From the NCBI RefSeq assembly GCF_023078275.1, contig NC_062996.1, positions 2,170,001 through 2,234,000 on the forward strand: a stretch of DNA of 64,000 nt, in the 5' to 3' direction. Numbering within the stretch: the stretch's first letter is position 1; the number at the start of each line of letters is the position of its first letter. The notes beneath the pieces are model-generated. The model did no database searches, was not told where the DNA came from, and was given only the letters and a program-made list of their open reading frames with translations. Source of the DNA: Leguminivora glycinivorella (taxonomy: Eukaryota; Arthropoda; Insecta; Lepidoptera; Tortricidae). The position numbers and the translations under genes are program-made. Below are positions 44,936 to 54,818 of this stretch, in pieces.

Positions 44936-44966
44936 TCAGCCATTAACTAGTGTCAGAGAGACTCAC

Positions 44967-45157
44967 CATAGGCACATATGATGTTGGACAGCTCCCTAAA
45001 GAGCAGGATGCCGTTAGGGGAAGACACGTCGAAGTGCAGGCGCTGGTTTCTGTTCTGGGCGAGCTCCGCCGTCAGCTTGAGCACGGGGGTGGTGAGCGCG
45101 GGCTCGGAGAACCACGTCTCGATGCCGCGGAGGAGGACCTTCATGTACACTGGGTAG
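44967..45157 (-). CDS. XPO7: Exportin-7 exon encoding YPVYMKVLLRG to NIICAY
   Basis: The acceptor is TTTATTTTCCAG and the donor TGCCTATG|GTGAGT. It has 191 bp. It completes an Ile codon and reads YPVYMKVLLRGIETWFSEPA, then TTPVLKLTAELAQNRNQRLH and FDVSSPNGILLFRELSNIIC. PVLKLxAELxxNRxQRLxFDVSSPNGILLFRE is the most recognisable stretch of exportin-7. Its donor end is copied about nine or ten times downstream. Confidence 0.96.
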
Positions 45158-45321
45158 CTGGAAAATAAAATGGTAATAAATTAATATTAGGACAATACGA
45201 ATACCCCTGTCAACTTGTCATCCGGTGACGGCGCCATCTATGTTAACTTGAAAATACTAATTCGAACCCTAGATGGCTTATCCCATGAATTTCATGTTCC
45301 CGATAAGCCAGTAAACCAAAA

Positions 45322-45565
45322 GGGATCGAGTATTATAGAGATTTACTGTCAAAGTAAAATGTGTAATCACAGTGCATAAACTGCCATGGGGGACGCTTTG
45401 CTAGATGGCGCTAATATTAATATTTGACATTTTAACACATATCAAGCTAAGAATATGGGCCAAATTGTCAAAACTGAGGTTCAAAAGTTTTATGCCTGTG
45501 TCGAGTGATGGCAGTATATGCACTGTAATTACACATTTTACTTCCACAGTAACTCTCTTGATCTA
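45322..45565. repeat. Fold-back copy of interspersed repeat family D
   Basis: The left half GAGATTTACTGTCAAAGTAA is followed by a reversed half ending TTACTTCCACAGTAACTCTC. Family D is therefore present here as an inverted pair. Confidence 0.6.
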
Positions 45566-45601
45566 TAGATGTCTTATAATACATTTATTTATTTATTTTA
45601 T

Positions 45602-46346
45602 ACTCACATCCAGTCGAAGAGCATCATGTATGTGGTTTTAGTGTTGAACGCGAAGGCGAGGCCCCCGAGGGCCCTGGCGAGCCCGATGAGCGTCGTCTGA
45701 TGAGGACACTTGTACTCTGACTAGCGTTGTAGCGTTACAGTTAGTGTAATACTCACATCCAGTCGAAGAGCATCATGTAAGTGGTTTTAGTGTTGAATGC
45801 GAAGGCGAGGCCCCTGAGGGCCCTGGCAAGCCCGATGAGCGTCGTCTGATGAGGACACTTGTACTCTGACTAGCGTTGTAGCGTTACAGTTAGTGTAATA
45901 CTCACATCCAGTCGAAGAGCATCATGTAAGTGGTTTTAGTGTTGAACGCGAAGGCGAGGCCCCGGAGGTCCCTGGCGAGCCCGATGAGCGTCGTCTGATG
46001 AGGACACTTGTACTCTGACTAGCTTTGTAGCGTTACAGTTAGTGTAATACTCACATCCAGTCGAAGAGCATCATGTAAGTGGTTTTAGTGTTGAACGCGA
46101 AGGCGAGGCCCCCGAGGGCCCTGGCGAGCCCGATGAGCGTCGTCTGATGAGGACACTTGTACTCTGACTAGCGTTGTAGCGTTACAGTTAGTGTAATACT
46201 CACATCCAGTCGAAGAGCATCATGTAAGTGGTTTTAGTGTTGAACGCGAAGGCGAGGCCCCCGAGGGCCCTGGCGAGCCCGATGAGCGTCGTCTGATGAG
46301 GACACTTGTACTCTGACTAGCGTTGTAGCGTTACAGTTAGTGTAAT
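45602..46346 (-). repeat. Five tandem copies of the 3' end and donor of exportin-7 exon 46353-46512
   Basis: Units of 148-150 bp hold about 85 bp of the exon end, the GTGAGT donor and about 60 bp of intron. Donor complements start at 45602, 45751, 45899, 46047 and 46197, with the real one at 46347. Copies carry either RALGGL or the exon's own RDLRGL coding variant, in mosaic. Each unit also has a candidate acceptor GTCCTCATCAG before the exon-like part, but the resulting 89-bp mini-exon would shift the frame. Confidence 0.93.
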
Positions 46347-46352
46347 ACTCAC

Positions 46353-46512
46353 ATCCAGTCGAAGAGCATCATGTATGTGGTTTTAGTGTTGAACGCGAAG
46401 GCGAGGCCCCGGAGGTCCCTGGCGAGCCCGATGAGCGTCTTCTTGGCGTCTTCCGATGAGAACAGCGGGCTCTCCGGCGGGCCCAGCAGGCTGACCAGGC
46501 TCTCGAAGGCAG
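46353..46512 (-). CDS. XPO7: Exportin-7 exon encoding AFESLVSLLGP to KTTYMMLFDW
   Basis: The acceptor is TCTATTTCCAG and the donor GACTGGAT|GTGAGT. It has 160 bp; two bases complete Ala, then AFESLVSLLGPPESPLFSSE, DAKKTLIGLARDLRGLAFAF and NTKTTYMMLFDW. The family has [33 protein letters not shown]. Its last 85 bp are tandemly copied in the next intron. Confidence 0.95.
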
Positions 46513-46576
46513 CTGGAAATAGAATCAGTTTAGTGTCCGCCTATAGGCTACTTTCCTACTAGTCAAATCTTTCTTT

Positions 46577-47253
46577 TTAAAGTCGCCGTCAATGGAACTT
46601 CCAAACAATGTAAACAAACGGCATCACATGGTTTTATCACTGTTTCTCCTTGAATTCTTACACTACCTCATTAAACACCACTGAAACCATACATTACTGA
46701 AACGGTCCTATTATCGTAACATGCAAAACCTTATATTAATAACTTAATCTGGAGATTTCATTAAAAACTTGAAATGGTTAAAAGTTAGGTTATTATGACG
46801 AAATAATAATGACGTTATTGTTTCTTTTAAGTTCTACAACTGTCTATGATGGATAGGGCTGGGACCTGGGACTAAAGTTGCCGATATTGTAAAGCCAGCT
46901 ACAAGCTACCCAACTCACGCTCTATACCAAAATCACGTAGTGATTCAATACCCTTAGTGCCAACTATCATTGTTTAGGTAGGTAAAAAAATAAAAAAATG
47001 ACGGTACTGATGGTTTCAATATTATTTTACTCGTTAACTGCTTTTCTTGGCATGTACACATGCCGATGCCGCGAACGCGAGTGTGGACTCTTTCTGCATA
47101 TCGAATATCGCGCGAGTGTGGAGAGCGCTTAATTGACGTTTGGACATTATTTGACAAAGTATTTCGCATCACTAAGAAATTCATCATTCAGAGACAATTT
47201 CAAAATGGCGGTTTGTTTACATTGTTTAGTAGTTCCATTGACGGCGACTTTAA
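46577..47253. mobile_element. Inverted-repeat DNA element, about 680 bp
   Basis: The left end TTAAAGTCGCCGTCAATGGA and the right end TCCATTGACGGCGACTTTAA are exact reverse complements; pairing continues over TGTAAACAAAC with a few changes. No transposase is evident. Confidence 0.7.
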
Positions 47254-47623
47254 CCAAAATGACGGGGTGTTATAAGTTTGACGTGTCTGTCTGTCTGTGG
47301 CATCGTAGCTCCCGAACGGATGAACCTATTTAGATTTAGTAGGACTGACAAAACGATTTGCTATTAATAAGATAACGCACTTAGTGACGTCACGGTCAAT
47401 TCATTAATTTATAAATTTCTATCCGATAATATAAATTATGTTTAAAAATAACTACTGTCCAAATTTACTTCTAATTATCTTTTTTTTTAATACTACGTCG
47501 GTGGCAAACAGGCACACGGTCCGACTGATCGATTATTTAACAATAATACAGTACAATTTCGATAATCCGGCACTATTGCTGACACGGAGGTACCATATTA
47601 CTGGAAATTAGAGCCATTTTCCA

Positions 47624-47977
47624 TATACAGAGTGGGGCCTGTAACAAAGGCGAAGAATTGAACTGTAGGCTATTCTCCTTATACTGATCAACATTTGTTC
47701 AGTGACTTTTAAAAATTATGAAGTTTTTAAATTTTTAATTTTTCATACAAAATAAATATTAGCTTCAATGTACGCCATTATTGTTCTCATTGACGTTGTC
47801 TGTCACACTTTTAGACTTAACAGAATTCGCAATACATTACCTCTTAGAAAAAACTTTCAAGGGTGATAAAAATCAAAATACAAGTTATTTTTAAAAGTCG
47901 CCGAACAAATGTTGATCAGTATAAGGAGAATAGCCTAGAGTTCAATTCTTCGCCTTTGTTACAGGCCCCACTCTGTA
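47624..47977. mobile_element. Inverted-repeat DNA element, copy without the nested MITE
   Basis: Same ends as 22614-23105. At the place where that copy carries a 133-bp MITE this one has a single TTA, so it is the pre-insertion form. Confidence 0.85.
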
Positions 47978-48357
47978 ATTTCATTTCTATGTCGTATAAA
48001 CAATAATAAGTCAGAAAAGCATTCGTCCATTATCTGGCTTTTAGTCACATTTAAAGTGAAGTCATTTGATAATCAGTGATCGGAAATTCGGGAGCTTCTA
48101 TACCTAAACTTCGACCTCAGTCTTTTGTTTTGCGTGATGTTGACTAGTATGGAGGCGGACTCAATTTGGTTTTACTAATAAATTTCCCGGGACTTCCCGT
48201 AATACCAATACCTAAATTAAGGCCTTAAATGGACTAACACGTGTCCTTTTTGTACATGCTGCCGACATATCGTTACAGTCGCCGACAGTCTGTGCGAATG
48301 CGCTCTGCGTGCGGACGTGCGAGTTTATCGTTAACGTGCACATATCGTTAGTGTAAA

Positions 48358-49347
48358 ATGAATCAGTGCAAAAAGTGTAAGCAATTTGTATCGACGACAA
48401 AGGATGATGTTGTTAAGTGCAAAGGACAGTGTGACACAGTATACCACAAAAAGTGTCTTAATAAGCAATTTTCTAATAATGGGATGTGCGATTCTTGTTC
48501 TAAAAATGAAGGTAGCGCCAGCATTCTGAGCCCGGGTGTGCATCAATCTACAAAAATATCATTTGATATTACCAAAGCGACCCCCGAATCTCGGGCCATA
48601 CTAGCGCAAATCAATGAAAAACTTGAAGTAATTTTTAATTTAGAAGAAAAAATAGACAGCTTAACTAAGAGCGTGGAGTTTTACTCTGAGCAATATCAGT
48701 TAATGACAGAGTTCAAGAAAAATGCCGAAAACAAGATAACAGCGCTAGAGAGGAAAAATGTACACTTGCAAAACATGAACGAGTCACTTGAGGAGCGTAT
48801 AACACAGTTAGAGATGAAGGAAGTTGAAGAAGAGATTGAGTTGGCAGGAGTAGAGGAGGTTACTAACGAGCAGACAAGTACCATAGTCTTAAAAATTGCT
48901 GAGAAAATGAACCTGGATTGTAACGGTATCGAATCAGTAAGTAGGGTAGGGCGACAGAAGCAAGGCGAGACGCGCCCAAGGCCGATTGTTATCAAGCTGC
49001 GCTCTAAAGCCCACCGTGCCGCCTGGCTCAAACAGAAGAAAACAAGTCTGTGTAATAAGGACATATTTGACAATAATAACGGTAACCGTATATATATCAA
49101 TGAGAACCTCACAAAACAATTAAGAAAACTATTTTGGAATACAAAAACCTCTCTTAAAGGAAATTACAAATATGTATGGGTACAAGACCTGAAAATCCTA
49201 GTTAAAAAAACCGATTCTTCCAGGATATATAACATAAAATCCGACGCCGATATCGCGAAACACCTGGGTACAGACAACGAACCGGTAGCGGTACCTGCAA
49301 CCTGCAACTCAATAGCGGTTACGCTAGGGTGTATACACACTACGTGA
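48358..49347 (+). CDS. LINE ORF1: PHD-like finger, coiled coil and RRM-like C-terminal domain
   Basis: Translates to 329 residues. Residues 4-48 form a Cys4-His-Cys3 pattern (CKKC, CKGQC, HKKC, CDSC) like a PHD finger. Residues about 75-165 are rich in heptads (LEEKIDSLTKSVEFY; LEERITQLEMKE), a likely coiled coil for trimerisation. Residues about 170-300 include RPIVIKLRSKAHRAAWLKQK and INENLTKQLRKLFW, resembling the nucleic-acid-binding domain of L1-type ORF1 proteins and the baculovirus FP-like fold. It probably is the RNA-binding chaperone of the retrotransposon particle. The frame is intact even though ORF2 is broken. Confidence 0.85.
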   Translation: MNQCKKCKQFVSTTKDDVVKCKGQCDTVYHKKCLNKQFSNNGMCDSCSKNEGSASILSPGVHQSTKISFDITKATPESRAILAQINEKLEVIFNLEEKIDSLTKSVEFYSEQYQLMTEFKKNAENKITALERKNVHLQNMNESLEERITQLEMKEVEEEIELAGVEEVTNEQTSTIVLKIAEKMNLDCNGIESVSRVGRQKQGETRPRPIVIKLRSKAHRAAWLKQKKTSLCNKDIFDNNNGNRIYINENLTKQLRKLFWNTKTSLKGNYKYVWVQDLKILVKKTDSSRIYNIKSDADIAKHLGTDNEPVAVPATCNSIAVTLGCIHTT

Positions 49348-49363
49348 TTTACTTAAATAGCGC

Positions 49364-49520
49364 ATCATAGGAGACATACTTGAAGAAATCAGCGATCATT
49401 TTGAGTTTACTAGGTTTGAGAGTATAGACAAATGGAGAAATTATATAAAGAAAAATGGGCAAGACTTACAAATAATTCATTTGAACATCAGATCGCTACG
49501 CAAAAATTTTAATGAGCTAA
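49364..49520 (+). pseudogene. LINE ORF2, N-terminal piece left of the insertion
   Basis: Reads GDILEEISDHFEFTRFESID and ends DLQIIHLNIRSLRKNFNEL, the start of an apurinic-type endonuclease domain (HLNIRSL is the usual first motif). It stops at the TAA target site of the 5.3-kb element. Confidence 0.8.
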
Positions 49521-50557
49521 GGGGGCATCCATTAATCGCGTCATACGTTTTTGGCTTATTTTAGACCCCCCCCTCCCCCATGGTGATCTTTGGTGATATT
49601 TTCAGGACCCCCTCCCCCCCCCCGGCCAATATGACGTGTAATTTTTTGGCAACTTAAGAGGCCTTATTCCTAAAGACGAGCGTTTTTTGCAAAATAGAAC
49701 CTTTTTCATTCAAAATTATAAAGAAACTATAAATGATTATTAAAAAAATGATAATGTTCCTAAAAGTACATATCTTAAGCTAGAAAGTCAATTGGTACTA
49801 CTTTAAAATATGTCTTTTTATACTTCCGAAAAATCAGTTTTTTCGGAAGACGTTTTCAAATTTCGTAGTGGAATAGCTCGTTTAGAATCGTGATTGTGCT
49901 GTTAAAAATGTTATTTGGGGTAATAAATGATCACAATCCTATTTGTTATATCCTGTACGAGTTAGCTAATACTTTGACATTTTAAGATTTACTTGAAATG
50001 GTGGATAAATAACCTTCCGTATCCTCCCCATTTTTTCGATAAAAAGAGGTTTACATTATGTATTTTTCCTGCGATTCCTGCATTTTTTGTAACTCTTAAA
50101 TAATATTATCCTAAACTAGAACTTCTTATTGACCTATAAAAAAAAAATCATACATATAAGACATACCTTTCTGTCGATAGATATGTTTTTAAAACACCTA
50201 AAATTCGAATAAAAGACACTGTGCTAACGCGAGCCCGCTCAGTCTGCGCCGAGCGCTCGAAGACAACGGACCTGCGTTTGATCGTCCGGCGCACCTAGCT
50301 TTCGTAAGCAGCGCGATAGTTCCGAGAAGTGCCGTAAACTGCGACTAAACAAATCTTGATCCTTTTTACACCTTATGCAATTTTAGCATTCGACATGCTT
50401 TTCATATGATTTTGGATTTTAAGTTATACGTGAAGTTTGTTGAGAGTTTGAATTATTATTATATTTTGGGACCAGGATGAGGTTCTGGTTCTCATGATGA
50501 TGGAGTCAGGCAGGAGATGTTCAACAGAACTGCTATTCTACTTATCATAACTCCACC

Positions 50558-51050
50558 ATGTTTGGGCTCATTAGATTTGGGCTGATGAGCACCATCGATC
50601 TAGATGAGGTCCAAGGTCTCATGATGGAGTCAGGAGGTGGTCAACAGAACTGCTATTCTCCTCATCATAACCCCATCATGTTTGGGCTCATTAGATTTGG
50701 GCTGACGAGCACCATCGAACTAGATGAGGTCCAAGGTCTCATGATGGAGTCAGGAGGTGGTCAACAGAACTGCTATTCTCCTCATCATAACCCCATCATG
50801 TTTGGGCTCATTAGATTTGGGCTGACGAGCACCATCGAACTAGATGAGGTCCAGGGTCTCATGATGGAGTCAGGAGGTGGCCAACAGAACTGTTATTCTC
50901 CTCATCATAACCCCATCATGTTCGGGCTCATTAGATTTGGGCTGACGAGCACCATCGAACTAGACGAGGTCCAAGTTCTCATGATGGAGTCAGGAGGTGG
51001 TCAACAGAACTGCTATTCTCCTCATCATAACCCCATCATGTTTGGGCTCA
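50558..51050 (+). repeat. 120-bp minisatellite (about four units)
   Basis: Units start at ATGTTTGGGCTCATTAGATT (50558, 50678, 50798, 50918) with a partial fifth. The period equals 40 codons, so the 207-residue frame is open by periodicity and is not called as a gene. Confidence 0.85.
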
Positions 51051-51463
51051 TTATAAATATGTGGAAGGTTGTTAATAATAATAAATGTTTTATTAGGGTA
51101 CCCCTACATGTAAAGAGGGGACAGATATTTTTTTTTTTATCTACTATTTTTTTTTTATCTGTATTCATATACATTCAATAATTTTTTTTTTAATCGGTCC
51201 AGTAACAACGGAGATATCGAGGAACAAAGATAAAAAAATTAAAAAAATAAATAAACATACAGACGAATTGAGAACCTCGCCTCAAATCTCTCAGATTTGA
51301 GGCGACGGTTAAAAAGAGACACATCATGAGCAGTTCCAATGCACCAAATGTCACTGTTCTGGACGTAAGTGCATGCTGTTCTTATAAAAATATGAAAGTC
51401 ACTATAACTGTGATAATTTCCGAAAATATTAATATTATCAAAAAACGATCTTAGTAAACCCTT

Positions 51464-52129
51464 AGACTTATATTGACCGGGATATAGACCGTGATTACCT
51501 TTTTGATTTTTGTCGAGCTCCCGATATTTCGACGCAGTTGCATGCATCATGATCACGGAAAACTGACGAAGGCGGGTGGATGTTAAAGTTGTATAGACAG
51601 CGCGCGATCTACCCTCCTTCGCGCGCGTTTGCTGCGTTCACTTTCAGCGTTACCACTGGTCGCGTTCACACTCGATGGTCTGTCCAAACACACTACACTC
51701 ACAGTGTCACTACGTTTGTTCAATTCTGACTTCACCGGCCAAAGAAGCCATTCAGAGAAGCCATTGAGATTCACAAATATAAAAATTTCAATCGTGAGGA
51801 TGGCTTCAAACTATCTAATGTATGGAATCCAGTGATTTATTTGTGTAAAAAACCGGTGAAGTCAGAATTGAACAAACGTAGTGACACTGTGAGTGTAGTG
51901 TGTTTGGACAGACCATCGAGTGTGAACGCGACCAGTGGTAACGCTGAAAGTGAACGCAGCCGACGCGCGCGACGGAGGGTAGATCGCGCGCTGTCTATAC
52001 AACTTTAACATCCACCCGCCTTCGTTAGTTTTCCGTGATCATGATGCATGCAACTGCGTCGAAATATCGGGAGCTCGACAAAAATCAAAAAGGTAATCAC
52101 GGTCTATATCCCGGTCAATATAGTCTAAT
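51464..52129. mobile_element. Palindromic end of a Penelope-like element
   Basis: Arms of about 275 bp (51464-51738 and 51852-52129) are reverse complements. They run from the terminal CCGGTCAATATA region through GTCGAAATATCGGGAGCTC to a piece whose outward translation ends RRRVDRALSIQL, which I take as the C-terminal tail of the element's polyprotein. The centre of about 110 bp is single copy. Fragments of the same end occur at 12565-12691 and 23174-23236. Inverted truncated copies are usual for Penelope-like elements. Confidence 0.6.
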
Positions 52130-52235
52130 GAAAATAACCGTGAATCATTCAAAACTTTTAGTAAACCCTTATTCATTTTTAAATACCTATCCAAAAATAT
52201 ATCACACGTTGGGGTTGGAATGAAAAAAAAATCAG

Positions 52236-52470
52236 CCCCCACTTTACATGTAGGGGGGGGTACCCTAATAAAACATTTTTTTCCATTTTTTATTTTTGCA
52301 CTTTGTTGACGTGATTGATATACATATTGTTACTAAATTTCAGCTTTCTAGTGCTTACGGCTACTGAGATTATCCGCGGACGGACGGACGGACGGACGGA
52401 CGGACGGATGGACAGACAGACATGGCGAAACTATAAGAGTTCCTAGTTGACTACGGAACCCTAAAAAACA
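52236..52470 (-). repeat. Interspersed repeat with (CGGA)n tract, reversed copy of 23256-23490
   Basis: GGGGGTACCCTAATAAAAC to TTGACTACGGAACCCTAAAA, with a GGAC tetranucleotide run in the middle. Confidence 0.65.
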
Positions 52471-53089
52471 GAAATCACTATTAAACTATTCTCTAATTTC
52501 AAGTTCCTAACTAAAATTTTCCTAATAAAAAAAAAACAAATTGATCCCGCTACAAACTTTCACCCCCTTTTTCCCTCTACTAGGGGTGTAAATTTTCATA
52601 ATCGATTCTTATCTCTTCGAAATTTTGTTAATGCAATCTATACAAATTTCGACTTTCTAGCTTTCGTAGTTTCGGCTCAGCGGTGTTGGTTGTTGAATCA
52701 ATCAATTAGGAAACCTGAATTTATATATGTACATGTAGACTAATACTATACTTTTACTACATTCATATACCTTATTTACTACTACCATACCATGAATATG
52801 AAATTAAATAAAGAGTCCCCATATAAAATTGAAAATTATGTTATTAGCAATTTAATTCAAAACTATCAAGATTATTCGTGTCTGCGTTGAAACGCGCGTT
52901 GAGTTGCCGGTGCTCGCGTACCGAGCGCCAACGCCATCTATCGATGGCCGTTTCGTGAAATTGATGAGCGCTCTAAGGAATAAGGGGTCTTAAGTAGATT
53001 TTTTTCGAATACATGAATCAACCAAATCTTGGCACTAAAAATGGCGCGAAATTCAAATTTTCTTAGGGAATCAAACCTCCGCCCTTATC

Positions 53090-53475
53090 TTATCTTAAAT
53101 CTGCGGGGGCCTTTCCGGCCAAGATTACTTTGACCCCGTAATGGCCTGTGAACCCCCCCGTTATAATTTGGAGTTGTCTTTTGCCTAGCTTTCCTAGCTT
53201 TTTGCTTCATCCAGAGTCAACCCTCCGCATAAAGAGCTTTGAATGCTTCAGATTTACCAGGGCATCCCACTCTTTTTGGTGATTAGCCTTTGTTCGGTCT
53301 TTCATAGCCGTTTTAATGGTTACTTGTGAAAGACCCACAAAAGGTTACGGACTTATGAAGTTTTCTTCAGATCCGGCCTTGGCAAGTTCATCAGCATTTT
53401 CATTGCCAATGAAGCCTTCGTGTCCCGGTATCCGTACCAGTACCACCTTGTTTTGCCTTCCAAGCAAGAGCTTGG
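53090..53475 (-). pseudogene. Fragment of a LINE RNase H domain
   Basis: On the minus strand it reads KVVLVRIPGHEGFIGNENAD then ELAKAGSEENF. W/R-x-PGHxGxxGNExADxLAKxGS is the conserved end of RNase H domains in R1/Jockey/I-type retrotransposons. Downstream the frame is broken by stops, with remnants such as TGHYGVKVILAGKAP. It is a dead fragment inside the 5.3-kb element. The plus-strand frame at 53316-53537 is its shadow. Confidence 0.8.
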
Positions 53476-54292
53476 ATGCCGAGAACCTTCGCCTTTACAT
53501 CTTTAATAAATTTTTAAGTGTTATGGCTCGTCGATGATTCCGCCAACAACGTCAAGGTTTAGGAAGGGACAGGTTTTATGAAGACAATTAGCCGTTGAGC
53601 CCAACATTTGTGAAATTTGTCGCCTTTTTAACCGCCGCCCAAATCTCAATTCGTCTGTTTTTTTTTAATGTTTGTTATTTGATATCTACTCATTATTGGA
53701 CCGATTTTGAATTTTTTTTTGACTGAATGTATATACATACATATAGTGATTTTTGTGTTTTTATGAGAACAGCATGCATTTATGTCCAGAAGAGTGACAT
53801 TTGATGCAGTGGAACTGCTGATGATGATCAGAACTGAACTCCTTAAATCTCAACGGCACACTTATAGTGACTTTGTTATTTTTATAAGAACAGTATAGAA
53901 CAGTGACAATTGGTGCAGTAGAACTATTTTTATAAGAACAGTATAGAACAGTGACATTTGGTGCAGTAGAACTGCTGATGATGAGCAGAACGGAACTCCT
54001 CAACGACGCGTAGCTCATGTTAGGAGATTTATTTTCTTCGTTATGTTCGTTCAGAATGTTGGGTTTTCATGTCACATTTTGGATCAGCTCAAGTTCTAGT
54101 GAAGGGATAGTTTAAAGAATACACATTTCTACATAATCCAACATTCGCAAGTTTCTTTCACCAGAAACCCAAAAGCGGCGTTTTTTTTCTTAACAAAATA
54201 TTTAGTGCCATGATGGTTGACCGTCCGTCTATAAGTAGGTATACGTGATGAGGGCAAACTAAAAAATATATTTGAAAATGAATAATAACCGT

Positions 54293-54718
54293 TTTGCACC
54301 CAGCTGCTCTTTGCACTGCACAACGCAAGTGCCAACTGCGAGGCAAATTACGGCGCATGAATTTTTAAAACTCAGCTCAGGTTTTGACAGTCTGGTCATG
54401 TTAAAGTTGATATATTAAAAAAATTGCTCAGAAATATGATTTTTTGTTTACTAACTATAACACAGCACAGTGTATCACACAGGAACAAAAAAAATACACG
54501 TGATTTTTGCACCCAGCTGCTCTTTGCACTGCACAACGCAAGTGCCAACTGCGAGGCAAATTACGGCGCATGAATTTTTAAAACTCAGCTCAGGTTTTGA
54601 CAGTCTGGTCATGTTAAAGTTGATATATTAAAAAAATTGCTCAGAAATATGATTTTTTGTTTACTAACTATAACACAGCACAGTGTATCACACAGGAACA
54701 AAAAAAATACACGTGATA
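54293..54718. repeat. Direct tandem duplication of about 213 bp
   Basis: The block from TTTGCACCCAGCTGCTCTTT to GAACAAAAAAAATACACGTG occurs twice in succession (about 54293-54505 and 54506-54718) with virtually no differences. It is very recent, or a repeat assembly effect. Confidence 0.9.
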
Positions 54719-54818
54719 TGTTCCTGACCCCCCCACCCCCCATGGTGATATTTGGTGATTTTTCTATGACCCCCTCCCCCCCCTATACAGTATGACGCGA
54801 TTAATGGACGCCCCCTAA

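Larger units (their letters stand above)
49521..54815. mobile_element. 5.3-kb composite DNA element with 26-bp TIRs and TAA target duplication
   Basis: The left end GGGGGCATCCATTAATCGCG is matched in inverse at the right end by GGGGGCGTCCATTAATCGCG (26 bp in all, one difference). TAA is present at 49518-49520 and 54816-54818, and removing the element plus one TAA restores the LINE frame. The 3-bp TWA duplication points to PIF/Harbinger. Next to both ends lie C-rich tracts with ATGGTGAT..TTTGGTGAT in the same (direct) orientation. I see no transposase; the inside holds the 120-bp array, a Penelope-like palindrome and a LINE RNase H fragment, so it is non-autonomous or has captured other elements. 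Confidence 0.85.

Noticed and set aside
34497..46346. Repeated exportin-7 exon ends as mutually exclusive or extra exons
   Set aside because: The copies lack a convincing acceptor with pyrimidine tract, and inclusion shifts the frame or meets a stop (TGA after NRDK; an 89-bp mini-exon). They are better seen as intronic copies.
50558..51181. 207-residue open frame with MFGLIRFGL repeats
   Set aside because: Same reason: a 120-bp minisatellite inside a transposon.
53316..53537. Plus-strand 73-residue frame
   Set aside because: Antisense shadow of the LINE RNase H fragment on the minus strand.
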